Positions 7,987-16,453 of a stretch of DNA of 51,418 nt are shown piece by piece. The stretch's first letter is position 1; each line of letters starts with the position of its first letter. Made by a program: the position numbers and the translations under genes. The notes under the pieces are model-generated. The model was not told the origin of the DNA, searched no databases, and worked only from the letters and a program-made list of their open reading frames with translations. Source of the stretch: Comamonadaceae bacterium (GTDB lineage: Bacteria; Pseudomonadota; Gammaproteobacteria; Burkholderiales; Burkholderiaceae_C); contig CANGMW010000001.1 in the NCBI GenBank assembly GCA_947454695.1, forward strand, positions 1-51,418, written 5' to 3'.

Positions 7987-8934
7987 GCTTGCCCGTCGCG
8001 ACTCACGTCGCGCAATCCAGATGGTCGAGACGGAGATGACCAAGCCACCCACGAGCGTCGAATTGGCGGGTTGGTCCGAGAACACCAGCCACCCCATGAT
8101 GCTGGCCCACACCAGTTCCAAAAACTTCAAAGACTGCGTGGCCGAGATATCCACCAAGCCATAAGAACGCGTCAGGCAGTAGTGCGCGGCACTGCCCATC
8201 ACGCCGCAGGCCAAGTAGCCTCCCCACTGCAACAGCGTGGGGGTCTGCCAGTTCAGCACGGCCAAGGGAATGCTCAAAACGGTCACCGTCAGGGCTTGCC
8301 ACAAGACAATCACCCCGGCCGTTTCATAGCGCGTCAAGGCCTTGGTGATGAGGAACGAGGCCGCAAACATGGGCACGGAGGCCAACATGATCAGGCTGTA
8401 CACGCCGCTGCTGCCGTGTCCGCTGAAGTTAGGCCCCATCACAACCACCACGCCGGTGAAGCCAATGGCCGCGGCCAGCCAGCGCTCCCAGTGCATCGAT
8501 TCGCGTAAGAACAACCACGCGCCGATCATGATGAAAATCGGCGTGGTGAAGCTGATGGCCGTCATCTCTGCCAAGGAAATTTTCGGCAACGCTACAAACC
8601 ACAACCCTAGACCGACGGTGTGCACAATCCCGCGCGTAAATTGGCCGCCGATATTGACCGGCATGAAAGTTTTCACACCATAGCGCCAGACCAGGGGCAG
8701 CATCACCACCACCCCGCACAGGTAACGCAAAAACTGCGATTGGAAAGGATCCAACTGGCCTGTCAGCAAGCGCGCCATGGTGTTGAGTTGGACAAAAAAT
8801 ATTCCCGCCAAAAGCGTCCACAACAGGCCCTTGACCGCGGGATCCAGACGCGCGACATGGTGGCGGGTCAGCGCGAAGCGTCGCTGAAGCCCACTTCGCT
8901 GATGGGGGGCTACGGGACGTTTTTTGAATGGCAT
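7981..8934 (-). CDS. DMT superfamily (EamA) transporter
   Basis: 317 residues with ten hydrophobic segments in two EamA repeats, the drug/metabolite transporter layout. The basic N-terminus (MPFKKRPVAPHQR) precedes the first helix, consistent with a cytoplasmic start. Such proteins usually export amino acids or metabolites; the substrate is not predictable. Convergent with the aminotransferase and lying 69 bp downstream of hrpA on the same strand, so it could be read from hrpA. Confidence 0.85.
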   Translation of the reverse strand: MPFKKRPVAPHQRSGLQRRFALTRHHVARLDPAVKGLLWTLLAGIFFVQLNTMARLLTGQLDPFQSQFLRYLCGVVVMLPLVWRYGVKTFMPVNIGGQFTRGIVHTVGLGLWFVALPKISLAEMTAISFTTPIFIMIGAWLFLRESMHWERWLAAAIGFTGVVVVMGPNFSGHGSSGVYSLIMLASVPMFAASFLITKALTRYETAGVIVLWQALTVTVLSIPLAVLNWQTPTLLQWGGYLACGVMGSAAHYCLTRSYGLVDISATQSLKFLELVWASIMGWLVFSDQPANSTLVGGLVISVSTIWIARRESRRASL

Positions 8935-9003
8935 GCAGGTAGTCTAGAGGTAGCGGCGTCGAGCCACGGTCGCCAGAGGGACGGGGGCGGCTTTTTCTTG
9001 GCT

Positions 9004-12000
9004 TCAGCTGTTGAGTTGTTGCCAGGCTTTGTCCAGTCGCTTAACACTGACCGGCTGGGGTGTGCGCAATTCCTGGGCGAAAAAGCTGACGCGCAATTCT
9101 TCCAAGAGCCAGCGAAATTCCTGCAATCGCGCGTCCATCACGCCCCGGCGGTCGGCCACCAGCCGCCAGTAGCGCTGCTCCAAGGGCCGCAGCTCTGCCA
9201 GCTTGGCCGCATCACGCGCGGGGTCGGCCCGGTATTTGTCTAAGCGCAAGGTGATGGCCTTGAGGTAGCGCGCCATGTGCTGCAACTGCGCCCAGGGCGT
9301 GAGCGCGATGAAGCGCTTGGGCATGAGACGCTGCAACTGCTGGGTGCAGTCGGCCACGGCATCCACAGCAGACTTGCTGTCCTTGATTTTGCGCGCTGCG
9401 GTGCTGTATTCGGTCAAAACAACGGCGGCCAGTCGCGCCACTTCACTGGCAATCAGCGTCAGGCGCCCTCGCCCCTCTTCAAGCCGGCGCTTGAAGCTGG
9501 CCTCGTCCACGGGCCAAGGCTCCAGCAAGAAAGCGCGGTCCAGCGCCACATCCACGATCTGGGTGCGCAATTCATCGACCGTGCCGCCACCGGTGCCGTC
9601 TGCGTTGCGCCCGACCTGCATGAAGGTGGTTCCCATTTTTTGCAGGTCCGGGATATTTTTCTCCAGGTACTTCAGGGCATCTTTGATCTGCAAACCAAAC
9701 AAGCGACGAAGACCTGCCCGGTGCTTGCTGGCGGCTGAATCAGGCTCGTCAAAGACCTCGATGCCCACCGCATCCCCCAGATCGATCAAGGCAGGAAAGC
9801 CAATCAGCGTTTGACCGCCCTTGCGGATTTCCATCAACTCGGGCAACTCGCCAAATGTCCAGGCGGTGTAGCGCTGCTCGGCGTTGGAGTTGCTTGAATT
9901 AGCCCGCACGGCTGAGCTCGGCTGCCCTGCTGGGTTGTTCGCTTTATGGCCCTTGCTTGGTGTCGCCCCCGGCGCCACATCGCCTTTGCTCACCGGCTGC
10001 GGGTTTGATGCCGTGATTTGCGCTACTTTGAGCTGAGCCAATGCTTGAAACGCGCCACGGGCTTGACCACCCAGTTCGGCCTTGAGTGCGCCGATGTTGC
10101 GGCCCATGCCGAGCTGGCGGCCGTGCTCATCGACGACGCGCAAGTTCATGAAACTGTGCGGCGGCAGCATGTCCAATTTGAAGTCGCCGCGTTGGATATC
10201 CAGCGAGGTGGCATCGCGCACCAACTTGAGTACGGCATCGGTCAGCGAGCCGTGACCGAACTTTTCATCTTTGAGCAGCGTCTGAGCCATGTTGGCGGCG
10301 GTCTGCGGCAGCGGCACCAGGCGTGAGCGCGGGCGCTGGTGAAGGGTTTTGAGCAGGGCCTGAATTTTGTCCTTGAGCATGCCCGGCACCAGCCACTCGC
10401 AGCGCTCATCCTGCACCTGGTTGAGCACAAACAAAGGCACGGTGACGGTCAGGCCGTCGCGCGCATCACCGGGTTCATGCAAGTAGCCTGCAGCACAGTC
10501 CACGCCACCCAGGCGCAGGGTTTTGGGAAAGGCATTGGTGGTAATGCCCGCGGCCTCGTGACGCATCAACTCATCGCGGGTGAGAACCAGCAGCTGCGCT
10601 TGGTCCTTGCTGGCTTGCCGGTACCAGGTCTCAAAAGTATGGCCACTGCACACATCGGGCGGCAATTGCTGGTCGTAAAAAGCATAGATCAGCTCGTCAT
10701 CGACCAGCACATCCTGGCGACGGGCCTTGTGCTCCAGATCCTGCACTTGGCGAATGAGCTTGCGATTGGCCGCCAGGAAAGGCAGCGTGCTGTCCCACTC
10801 CTCGCCCACCAGCGCCTCACGGATGAAAATCTCGCGGGCGCCTTGCGGATCGATGCGCCCGAAGTTCACGCGGCGTCCGTTGTAGATCACGATGCCGTAC
10901 AAGGTGGCGCGCTCCAGCGAAATGACCTCCGCCGCCTTTTTTTCCCAATGCGGATCCAAAAACTGCTTCTTGAGCAGGTGTGCCGCCACCTGCTCCACCC
11001 ACTGAGGTTCGATGTTGGCAATCCCCCGTCCAAACAAGCGGGTGGTCTGCACCAGTTCAGCCGCCACGATCCAGCGGCCCGGTTTTTTGCTCAGGTGTGC
11101 GCCGGGATGCCGGTAGAACTTGATGCCGCGCGCGCCCAGGTACTCCCCTGCGGCCACCTCTTCTTCGAGCTTGTAGCCAATGTTGCCCAGTAGCCCGGAG
11201 AGCATGGCCAGATGGATTTGCTCGTAACTGGCTGCCAGGGTGTTGAGCCGCCACTGGTGTTCAGCGACCACGGTGTGCAACTGCGAATGGATGTCGCGCC
11301 ACTCCCGCACACGGCGCATGCTGACAAAGTTTTGCCGCAGCAGCTGCTCAAACTGCCGGTTCGAGAGTTTGTGCGTCGTTGGTGCCGCCGCCGGCGGTGC
11401 CCCGCGCGCAGGCACGGCTTGACGCTTGCCGGCTACGGACACATCTGATGGAGCGGCGCTGGCAGATGTGCCACCGCGCGCATTTTCCAGCCAGCGCCAC
11501 AACTTCAAGTAGCCGCTGAATTCACTTTTCTCATCATCAAACTTGGCATGCGCCTGATCCGCTTGCGCCTGCGCCTCCATGGGACGGTCACGGGCATCTT
11601 GCACGGACAAAGCGGACGCAATGATCAGCACTTCATCCAAGGCGTTCAGGCTGCGCGCTTCCAAAATCATGCGGCCCACCCGGGGGTCCAGCGGTAAGCG
11701 CGAAAGCTCCTGCCCGATGGGCGTGAGTTCATTGGCGTCGTCCACCGCACCGAGCTCATGGAGCAGCTGATACCCATCGGTGATCGCACGGCTGGAGGGC
11801 GCATCGATGAAGGGGAAATCCTCCACCAGCCCTAAGCGCAAGGACTTCATGCGCAAAATCACACCCGCCAGCGAGCTGCGCAGGATTTCCGGGTCGGTGA
11901 AGCGGGGGCGCGCCGTGAAGTCTTTTTCCTCAAACAAGCGAATGCAAATGCCGTCGGCCACCCGTCCGCAGCGCCCGGCGCGCTGGTTGGCCGCCGCCTG

Positions 12001-13044
12001 ACTGATGGGCTCGACCAGCAACTGCTCGACTTTGCTCCTGAAACTGTAGCGCTTGACGCGTGCTGTGCCGGCATCGATCACATACCGGATGCCGGGCACG
12101 GTGAGCGAGGTTTCCGCCACATTGGTGGCCAGCACAATGCGTCGGCCGTGGTGGCTGTCAAAAATGCGGTCTTGTTCGGCTTGCGACAAACGCGCAAACA
12201 GCGGCAGCACTTCGGCCCCTCGGGTCAGGGGGGCGTGACTCAGATGGCCGCGCAAATGGTCGGCGGCCTCACGGATCTCGCGTTCGCCGGGCAGGAACAC
12301 CAAAATGTCGCCCTGGTCCTGGGGCGATCGCCAAAGCTCATCCACCGCATCAGCGATGGCCTCGTTCAGGCCGTGGTCGCGGCTTTCTTCGAAGGGGCGC
12401 CAGCGCTGTTCCACGGGAAAGGTGCGCCCGGAGACCAAGATCACCGGCGCCGGCTGACCTGGCGTGTTCCCTTTGGCAGGGCTGGCGAAATGCTTGGCGA
12501 AGCGGTCCGCGTCAATCGTGGCCGAGGTGATGATGACCTTCAGGTCGGGGCGCTTGGGCAGCAACTGGCGCAAATAGCCCAACAGAAAATCGATGTTCAG
12601 GCTGCGCTCATGCGCCTCGTCAATGATCAGGGTGTCATAGGCCCGCAACAGCGGATCGGACTGGGTCTCGGCCAGCAAGATGCCGTCCGTCATGAGCTTG
12701 ACCGAGGCGTCGCGGGACAAACGGTCCTGAAAACGCACCTTGTAGCCCACCACCTCGCCCAGCGGCGTTTGCAGTTCTTCGGCGATGCGCTTGGCCACGG
12801 AACTCGCAGCAATGCGGCGCGGTTGGGTGTGTCCAATGAGTTGACCGCGCTCGCCGGGCGCGGCATTGCACTTGCCGCGGCCCATGGCCAGCGCAATTTT
12901 GGGCAGCTGGGTGGTTTTGCCCGAGCCGGTCTCTCCGCAGACGATGACGACTTGGTGCTGGGCGATCGCTGCCATGATCTCGTCGCGTTTACCCGACACT
13001 GGCAGGGCTGGCGGAAACTCGATTTTCAGGGTCTGGGGGTTCAA
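9004..13044 (-). CDS. hrpA: ATP-dependent RNA helicase HrpA
   Basis: 1346 residues, near the E. coli length (1300). DEAH-box motifs: Walker A GETGSGKTT (37-45), TQPRRIAA, DEAH (142-145), ITSATI and QRAGRCGR. The C-terminal half holds the HrpA-specific DUF3418 region. Two low-complexity Ala/Pro/Ser-rich inserts are visible (about residues 520-565 and 1005-1050) and are probably flexible linkers. HrpA resolves stalled or collided ribosomes by pulling mRNA. The start codon is TTG at 13042-13044, giving MNPQTLKIEF; no better ATG exists nearby. A GGGATAAT motif 25 bp upstream is a probable promoter element. Confidence 0.93.
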   Translation of the reverse strand: MNPQTLKIEFPPALPVSGKRDEIMAAIAQHQVVIVCGETGSGKTTQLPKIALAMGRGKCNAAPGERGQLIGHTQPRRIAASSVAKRIAEELQTPLGEVVGYKVRFQDRLSRDASVKLMTDGILLAETQSDPLLRAYDTLIIDEAHERSLNIDFLLGYLRQLLPKRPDLKVIITSATIDADRFAKHFASPAKGNTPGQPAPVILVSGRTFPVEQRWRPFEESRDHGLNEAIADAVDELWRSPQDQGDILVFLPGEREIREAADHLRGHLSHAPLTRGAEVLPLFARLSQAEQDRIFDSHHGRRIVLATNVAETSLTVPGIRYVIDAGTARVKRYSFRSKVEQLLVEPISQAAANQRAGRCGRVADGICIRLFEEKDFTARPRFTDPEILRSSLAGVILRMKSLRLGLVEDFPFIDAPSSRAITDGYQLLHELGAVDDANELTPIGQELSRLPLDPRVGRMILEARSLNALDEVLIIASALSVQDARDRPMEAQAQADQAHAKFDDEKSEFSGYLKLWRWLENARGGTSASAAPSDVSVAGKRQAVPARGAPPAAAPTTHKLSNRQFEQLLRQNFVSMRRVREWRDIHSQLHTVVAEHQWRLNTLAASYEQIHLAMLSGLLGNIGYKLEEEVAAGEYLGARGIKFYRHPGAHLSKKPGRWIVAAELVQTTRLFGRGIANIEPQWVEQVAAHLLKKQFLDPHWEKKAAEVISLERATLYGIVIYNGRRVNFGRIDPQGAREIFIREALVGEEWDSTLPFLAANRKLIRQVQDLEHKARRQDVLVDDELIYAFYDQQLPPDVCSGHTFETWYRQASKDQAQLLVLTRDELMRHEAAGITTNAFPKTLRLGGVDCAAGYLHEPGDARDGLTVTVPLFVLNQVQDERCEWLVPGMLKDKIQALLKTLHQRPRSRLVPLPQTAANMAQTLLKDEKFGHGSLTDAVLKLVRDATSLDIQRGDFKLDMLPPHSFMNLRVVDEHGRQLGMGRNIGALKAELGGQARGAFQALAQLKVAQITASNPQPVSKGDVAPGATPSKGHKANNPAGQPSSAVRANSSNSNAEQRYTAWTFGELPELMEIRKGGQTLIGFPALIDLGDAVGIEVFDEPDSAASKHRAGLRRLFGLQIKDALKYLEKNIPDLQKMGTTFMQVGRNADGTGGGTVDELRTQIVDVALDRAFLLEPWPVDEASFKRRLEEGRGRLTLIASEVARLAAVVLTEYSTAARKIKDSKSAVDAVADCTQQLQRLMPKRFIALTPWAQLQHMARYLKAITLRLDKYRADPARDAAKLAELRPLEQRYWRLVADRRGVMDARLQEFRWLLEELRVSFFAQELRTPQPVSVKRLDKAWQQLNS

Positions 13045-13069
13045 GGCTTAACTTCGTAGAGAATCGCTA

Positions 13070-13077
13070 ATTATCCC
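13070..13077 (-). promoter_or_regulatory. Probable -10 element (GGGATAAT) of hrpA in the hrpA/argA divergent region
   Basis: On the minus strand GGGATAAT lies 25 nt upstream of the hrpA TTG. The same 8-mer occurs before map and dapC. The overlapping plus-strand sequence TAATTAT could serve argA, 22 nt upstream of its ATG. The whole divergent spacer is only 54 bp. Confidence 0.45.
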
Positions 13078-13098
13078 TGCCCCACACCAGAGTCCTGC

Positions 13099-14448
13099 AT
13101 GTCCGCTGTTTTTGACTTCACCTTTGTCCCCTGGTTCCGCTCGGTCGCGCCCTACATTCACATGCACCGCGGCAAGACCTTTGTCGTGGCCATTGCCGGG
13201 GAGGCCATTGCGGCGGGCAAGTTGCAGCATCTGGCACAGGACCTGGCCCTGATCCAAAGCATGGGCGTGAAGATCGTGCTGGTGCACGGTTTTCGCCCGC
13301 AGGTCAATGAGCAGCTCAAGGCCAAAGGCCATGAGCCCAAGTATTCCCACGGCATGCGCATCACCGACGAGGTGTCGCTGGACTGTGCCCAGGAAGCCGC
13401 CGGTCAGCTGCGCTATGAAATTGAAGCCGCTTTCAGCCAGGGCTTGCCCAACACGCCCATGGCCGGCTCCACGGTTCGGGTGCTGTCGGGCAACTTCATC
13501 ACCGCGCGGCCGGTGGGCATCGTGGACGGCGTGGATTTCCAGCATTCGGGCCTGGTGCGCAAGGTCGATACCGCGGGCATCAAACGCACCCTGGACTTTG
13601 GTGCCATGGTGCTGCTCTCGCCCTTTGGTTTTTCACCCACCGGCGAAGCCTTCAACCTCACCATGGAAGAAGTAGCCACCTCCGTGGCGATTGCCTTGCA
13701 GGCCGATAAATTGATTTTCCTGACCGAAATCGCCGGCGTTCGCATAGACCCGCTCGCACCCGAGGGGGAAGACAACCCGATTGACACCGAGTTGCCGCTG
13801 GCCGCTGCTGAAAAATTATTGGCGTCTCTGCCCGACCCCAAACAACCCACCGACACCGCGTTTTACCTGCAGCACTGCGTGAAGGCCTGCAAGAGCGGCG
13901 TGGAGCGCAGCCACATCTTGCCCTTCTCGGTCGATGGCGCCTTGCTGCTGGAAATCTATGTGCACGACGGCATCGGCACCATGGTGGTGGATGAAAAACT
14001 CGAAGAGTTGCGCGAAGCCGCTTCAGACGATGTGGGCGGCATCTTGCACCTGATTGAACCGTTCGAAAAAGACGGCACGCTGGTCAAACGCAGCCGCACT
14101 GAAATTGAGCGCGACATCGGCAACTACACGATCCTAGACCATGACGGCGTGATCTTCGCCTGTGCGGCCCTGTACCCCTACCCCGAAGCGAAAACGGCCG
14201 AAATGGCCGCACTCACCGTCTCGCCGGAATCTCAGGGTCAGGGCGATGGTGAGCGGGTCTTAAAGCGCATCGAACACCGGGCTCGCGACATGGGCTTGGA
14301 GAGTATTTTTGTGCTGACCACCCGCACCACCCATTGGTTTTTGCGCCGTGGCTTTGTCCAAGCAGATCCCGATCAGTTGCCCGAGGCCCGAAAGCGCAAA
14401 TACAACTGGGACCGCAAATCGCAGGTCCTGGTCAAAAAACTCACCTAA
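13099..14448 (+). CDS. argA: Amino-acid N-acetyltransferase (N-acetylglutamate synthase)
   Basis: 449 residues, matching ArgA (443 in E. coli). Residues about 20-290 form an amino-acid-kinase domain (LVHGFRPQVNEQL; arginine-binding, catalytically inactive in this family). Residues about 300-449 form a GNAT acetyltransferase domain with the acetyl-CoA loop near SPESQGQGDGE. It catalyses acetyl-CoA + L-glutamate to N-acetylglutamate, the first step of arginine synthesis, normally feedback-inhibited by arginine. Divergent from hrpA; its end overlaps the end of the DapA-like gene by 4 bp. Confidence 0.94.
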   Translation: MSAVFDFTFVPWFRSVAPYIHMHRGKTFVVAIAGEAIAAGKLQHLAQDLALIQSMGVKIVLVHGFRPQVNEQLKAKGHEPKYSHGMRITDEVSLDCAQEAAGQLRYEIEAAFSQGLPNTPMAGSTVRVLSGNFITARPVGIVDGVDFQHSGLVRKVDTAGIKRTLDFGAMVLLSPFGFSPTGEAFNLTMEEVATSVAIALQADKLIFLTEIAGVRIDPLAPEGEDNPIDTELPLAAAEKLLASLPDPKQPTDTAFYLQHCVKACKSGVERSHILPFSVDGALLLEIYVHDGIGTMVVDEKLEELREAASDDVGGILHLIEPFEKDGTLVKRSRTEIERDIGNYTILDHDGVIFACAALYPYPEAKTAEMAALTVSPESQGQGDGERVLKRIEHRARDMGLESIFVLTTRTTHWFLRRGFVQADPDQLPEARKRKYNWDRKSQVLVKKLT

Positions 14449-15380
14449 GCGAGTTCAGCCAAACGCCGGTTCTGCCGCGCGGTCAGGCGGGCGATGTCGG
14501 CCACATCCTGTGCCGACAGCTTGGGGCCGGGTTTGCGCACAGCGGCACTGGCAATCACCCCGCGTTCTGCCAGGATGTGCTTGCGCACCGCCAGGCCGAT
14601 GCCGGTTTGCTGCTCATAACGAGCCAAGGGCAAGTAAGCATCGAACAAGTCATGGGCGCGTTCCGTCTCACCACGGGCATGCGCCGCGCACACCTCCACC
14701 ATCATTTCGGGATAAGCAAAACCGGTCATCGCGCCATCGGCACCGCGGCTGAGTTCTTCGGGCAGAAACAGTCCGCCGCCGTTGCCCGTCAGGATGGACA
14801 CGCGGCGCAACTCGCCTTTTTGGCTGGCGGCCCGAAGCGCCGAGAGCTTGGTCAGACCGGGAGAGTCTTCGTGCTTGAGCATCACGCAGTGCGGTGAGCT
14901 CTGGATGATCTTCATGATCACCCCGGTCGACATTTGAACGCCGGTAGCCACCGGGTGGTCTTGCAAGACCCAGGGCACCTGGGGCCCCAGTGTTTCGTTG
15001 ACCATGTCGAAATAGGCCAGGATTTGGTCATCGGTGCGCACGGTCGAGGGCGGCGCCACCATCACGCCCGCTGCACCCAAGTCCATCACACTTTGGGTGA
15101 GTTCCCGCATAGGCGCAAAGCCCGGGGCCGAGGCCCCGACCACCACCGGCACGCGCCCTTGCACGCGCGCGAGCACCTGCTGGACAAACTGACGTGATTC
15201 CTCCATGGTGAGCTTGGGCGCTTCGCCCATGATGCCCAGCACGGTCAGGCCGGTGACGCCTTTGTCCAGGCAAAAATCCACCATGCGGTCGGTGCTGGAC
15301 AAATCCAATGCCCCGCTGTCGGTGAAGGGGGTGACCGTGATCAGGTACACCCCGCGGGCATCGGCATTCAAGCTATTCAT
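14445..15380 (-). CDS. DHDPS/NAL-superfamily lyase, not a true DapA
   Basis: 311 residues, a (beta/alpha)8 barrel of the dihydrodipicolinate synthase/N-acetylneuraminate lyase family. The Schiff-base lysine is kept (Lys169 in CVMLKHED). The DapA catalytic triad is not: the GTTGE loop reads GIMGE (49-53), the Tyr107 region reads VAPPS, and the YNVP tyrosine is replaced by Gln140 (LQDHP). So it is unlikely to make dihydrodipicolinate; an aldolase or dehydratase acting on another 2-oxo acid is more likely. It lies 24 bp downstream of dsbB on the same strand and converges on argA with a 4-bp overlap. Confidence 0.82.
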   Translation of the reverse strand: MNSLNADARGVYLITVTPFTDSGALDLSSTDRMVDFCLDKGVTGLTVLGIMGEAPKLTMEESRQFVQQVLARVQGRVPVVVGASAPGFAPMRELTQSVMDLGAAGVMVAPPSTVRTDDQILAYFDMVNETLGPQVPWVLQDHPVATGVQMSTGVIMKIIQSSPHCVMLKHEDSPGLTKLSALRAASQKGELRRVSILTGNGGGLFLPEELSRGADGAMTGFAYPEMMVEVCAAHARGETERAHDLFDAYLPLARYEQQTGIGLAVRKHILAERGVIASAAVRKPGPKLSAQDVADIARLTARQNRRLAELA

Positions 15381-15404
15381 ATCGCAACGCGTGAAGATAG
15401 GCTT

Positions 15405-15914
15405 TCAGGCCTTGTTGAAGAGACGGCGCCCACACACCACCAGGCTGATCAGCCCGATCACGGCAAAAACCAGCAACGACCAGTTGGCGATAGAGCCGCC
15501 CAGAAAAGTCCAGTCCACCTTGGAGCAGTCGCCGCTGCCTTTGAGCAGCATGGGTACGACGCGTTGGAGCGGAAAGGCTTCGATCATGCCGTACAGGTCC
15601 CGCCCGCAACTCACCGCCTCGGGCGGGTACCACTGCAGCCAAGTCTGGCGCGCCGCCACAAACGCGCCCGCGCCAGCCAGGACAGCGATCAATGCCGCCG
15701 CACTCAGGTGAACGCCGGGACGCGCGCTCAGGGCGGCCAGGCCCGCAACCAGGGCAATCAGGAGCAATGCATAGCGCTGAACAATGCACATCGGGCAGGG
15801 CTCCAAGCCCACGACATGCTGCAAATACATGCCAAAGCCCAGCATGCCGATGCCGACGGCGCACAAGGCCAGCAAAGCGCGACGCGGGTAATGGTCCAGT
15901 GCTTGAATAAACAT
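15405..15914 (-). CDS. dsbB: Disulfide bond formation protein B
   Basis: 169 residues, four membrane helices. The first redox pair is in the CPMC motif (Cys40/Cys43); the second pair lies in the other periplasmic loop (SCGRD and SGDCSK). DsbB reoxidises periplasmic DsbA and passes electrons to quinone. An in-frame GTG at 15917 is possible, but the ATG at 15914 is preferred because a GGGA lies 6-9 nt upstream on the minus strand. Divergent from yggX across 222 bp. Confidence 0.92.
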   Translation of the reverse strand: MFIQALDHYPRRALLALCAVGIGMLGFGMYLQHVVGLEPCPMCIVQRYALLLIALVAGLAALSARPGVHLSAAALIAVLAGAGAFVAARQTWLQWYPPEAVSCGRDLYGMIEAFPLQRVVPMLLKGSGDCSKVDWTFLGGSIANWSLLVFAVIGLISLVVCGRRLFNKA

Positions 15915-16136
15915 CACATTCCCTTTTCAATTGAACGACTGGCGGGCAGACAATTCGGCCGCCTCGATAGCCACAATCACTATTGTTGCGCAGGAATGGC
16001 TTGCCATCGCCGATATTTAGCCTCGGGCAAGCGCTTGTGGTGCCTTGCGTCCCTAGACGCGCTCGGGTGATTTGAAACGAATAAGATAGGGCCAAGGCAA
16101 TTTGCCATCTGTTTCAAGATCATCAAGAGGTATTTC
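15915..16136. other. dsbB/yggX divergent intergenic region
   Basis: 222 bases with no credible gene. It must hold promoters for both flanking genes, but I see no strong -35/-10 pair. An AGAGGT ribosome-binding site lies just before yggX. Confidence 0.5.
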
Positions 16137-16409
16137 ATGGCACGTATGGTTAACTGCATCAAGCTCGGCAAGGAAGCTGAAGGTTTGGATTTCCCGCCCT
16201 ATCCCGGTGATCTGGGCAAGCGCATCTGGGAAGGTGTGAGCAAAGAGGCCTGGGCCGCCTGGCTCAAGCACCAGACCATGCTGGTCAATGAAAACCGATT
16301 GAATCTGGCCGACGCCCGGGCCCGCCAGTACCTGGCGCGTCAGATGGAAAACCATTTCTTTGGCGGTGGCGCCGATGCGGCGCAAGGTTTTGTTCCCCCC
16401 AGCCCCTGA
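16137..16409 (+). CDS. yggX: Oxidative damage protection / Fe(II) trafficking protein YggX
   Basis: 90 residues, the YggX family length. The start MARMVNCIKLGKEAEGL contains the family's conserved single cysteine (Cys7). YggX is a small cytoplasmic protein that protects iron-sulfur clusters during oxidative stress, probably by handling Fe(II). A good ribosome-binding site (AGAGGT) lies 7 nt before the ATG. A short hairpin (AGCCCC/GGGGCT, 16401-16416) has the stop codon in its loop. Confidence 0.94.
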   Translation: MARMVNCIKLGKEAEGLDFPPYPGDLGKRIWEGVSKEAWAAWLKHQTMLVNENRLNLADARARQYLARQMENHFFGGGADAAQGFVPPSP

Positions 16410-16453
16410 TGGGGCTTGTGCCGGCTCGACGTCGACCTTGAACAGGCCCGCGC

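Noticed and set aside
16401..16416. AGCCCC/GGGGCT hairpin at the end of yggX as a terminator
   Set aside because: No U tract follows and the mnmC frame starts 38 bp later; probably a minor structure only.
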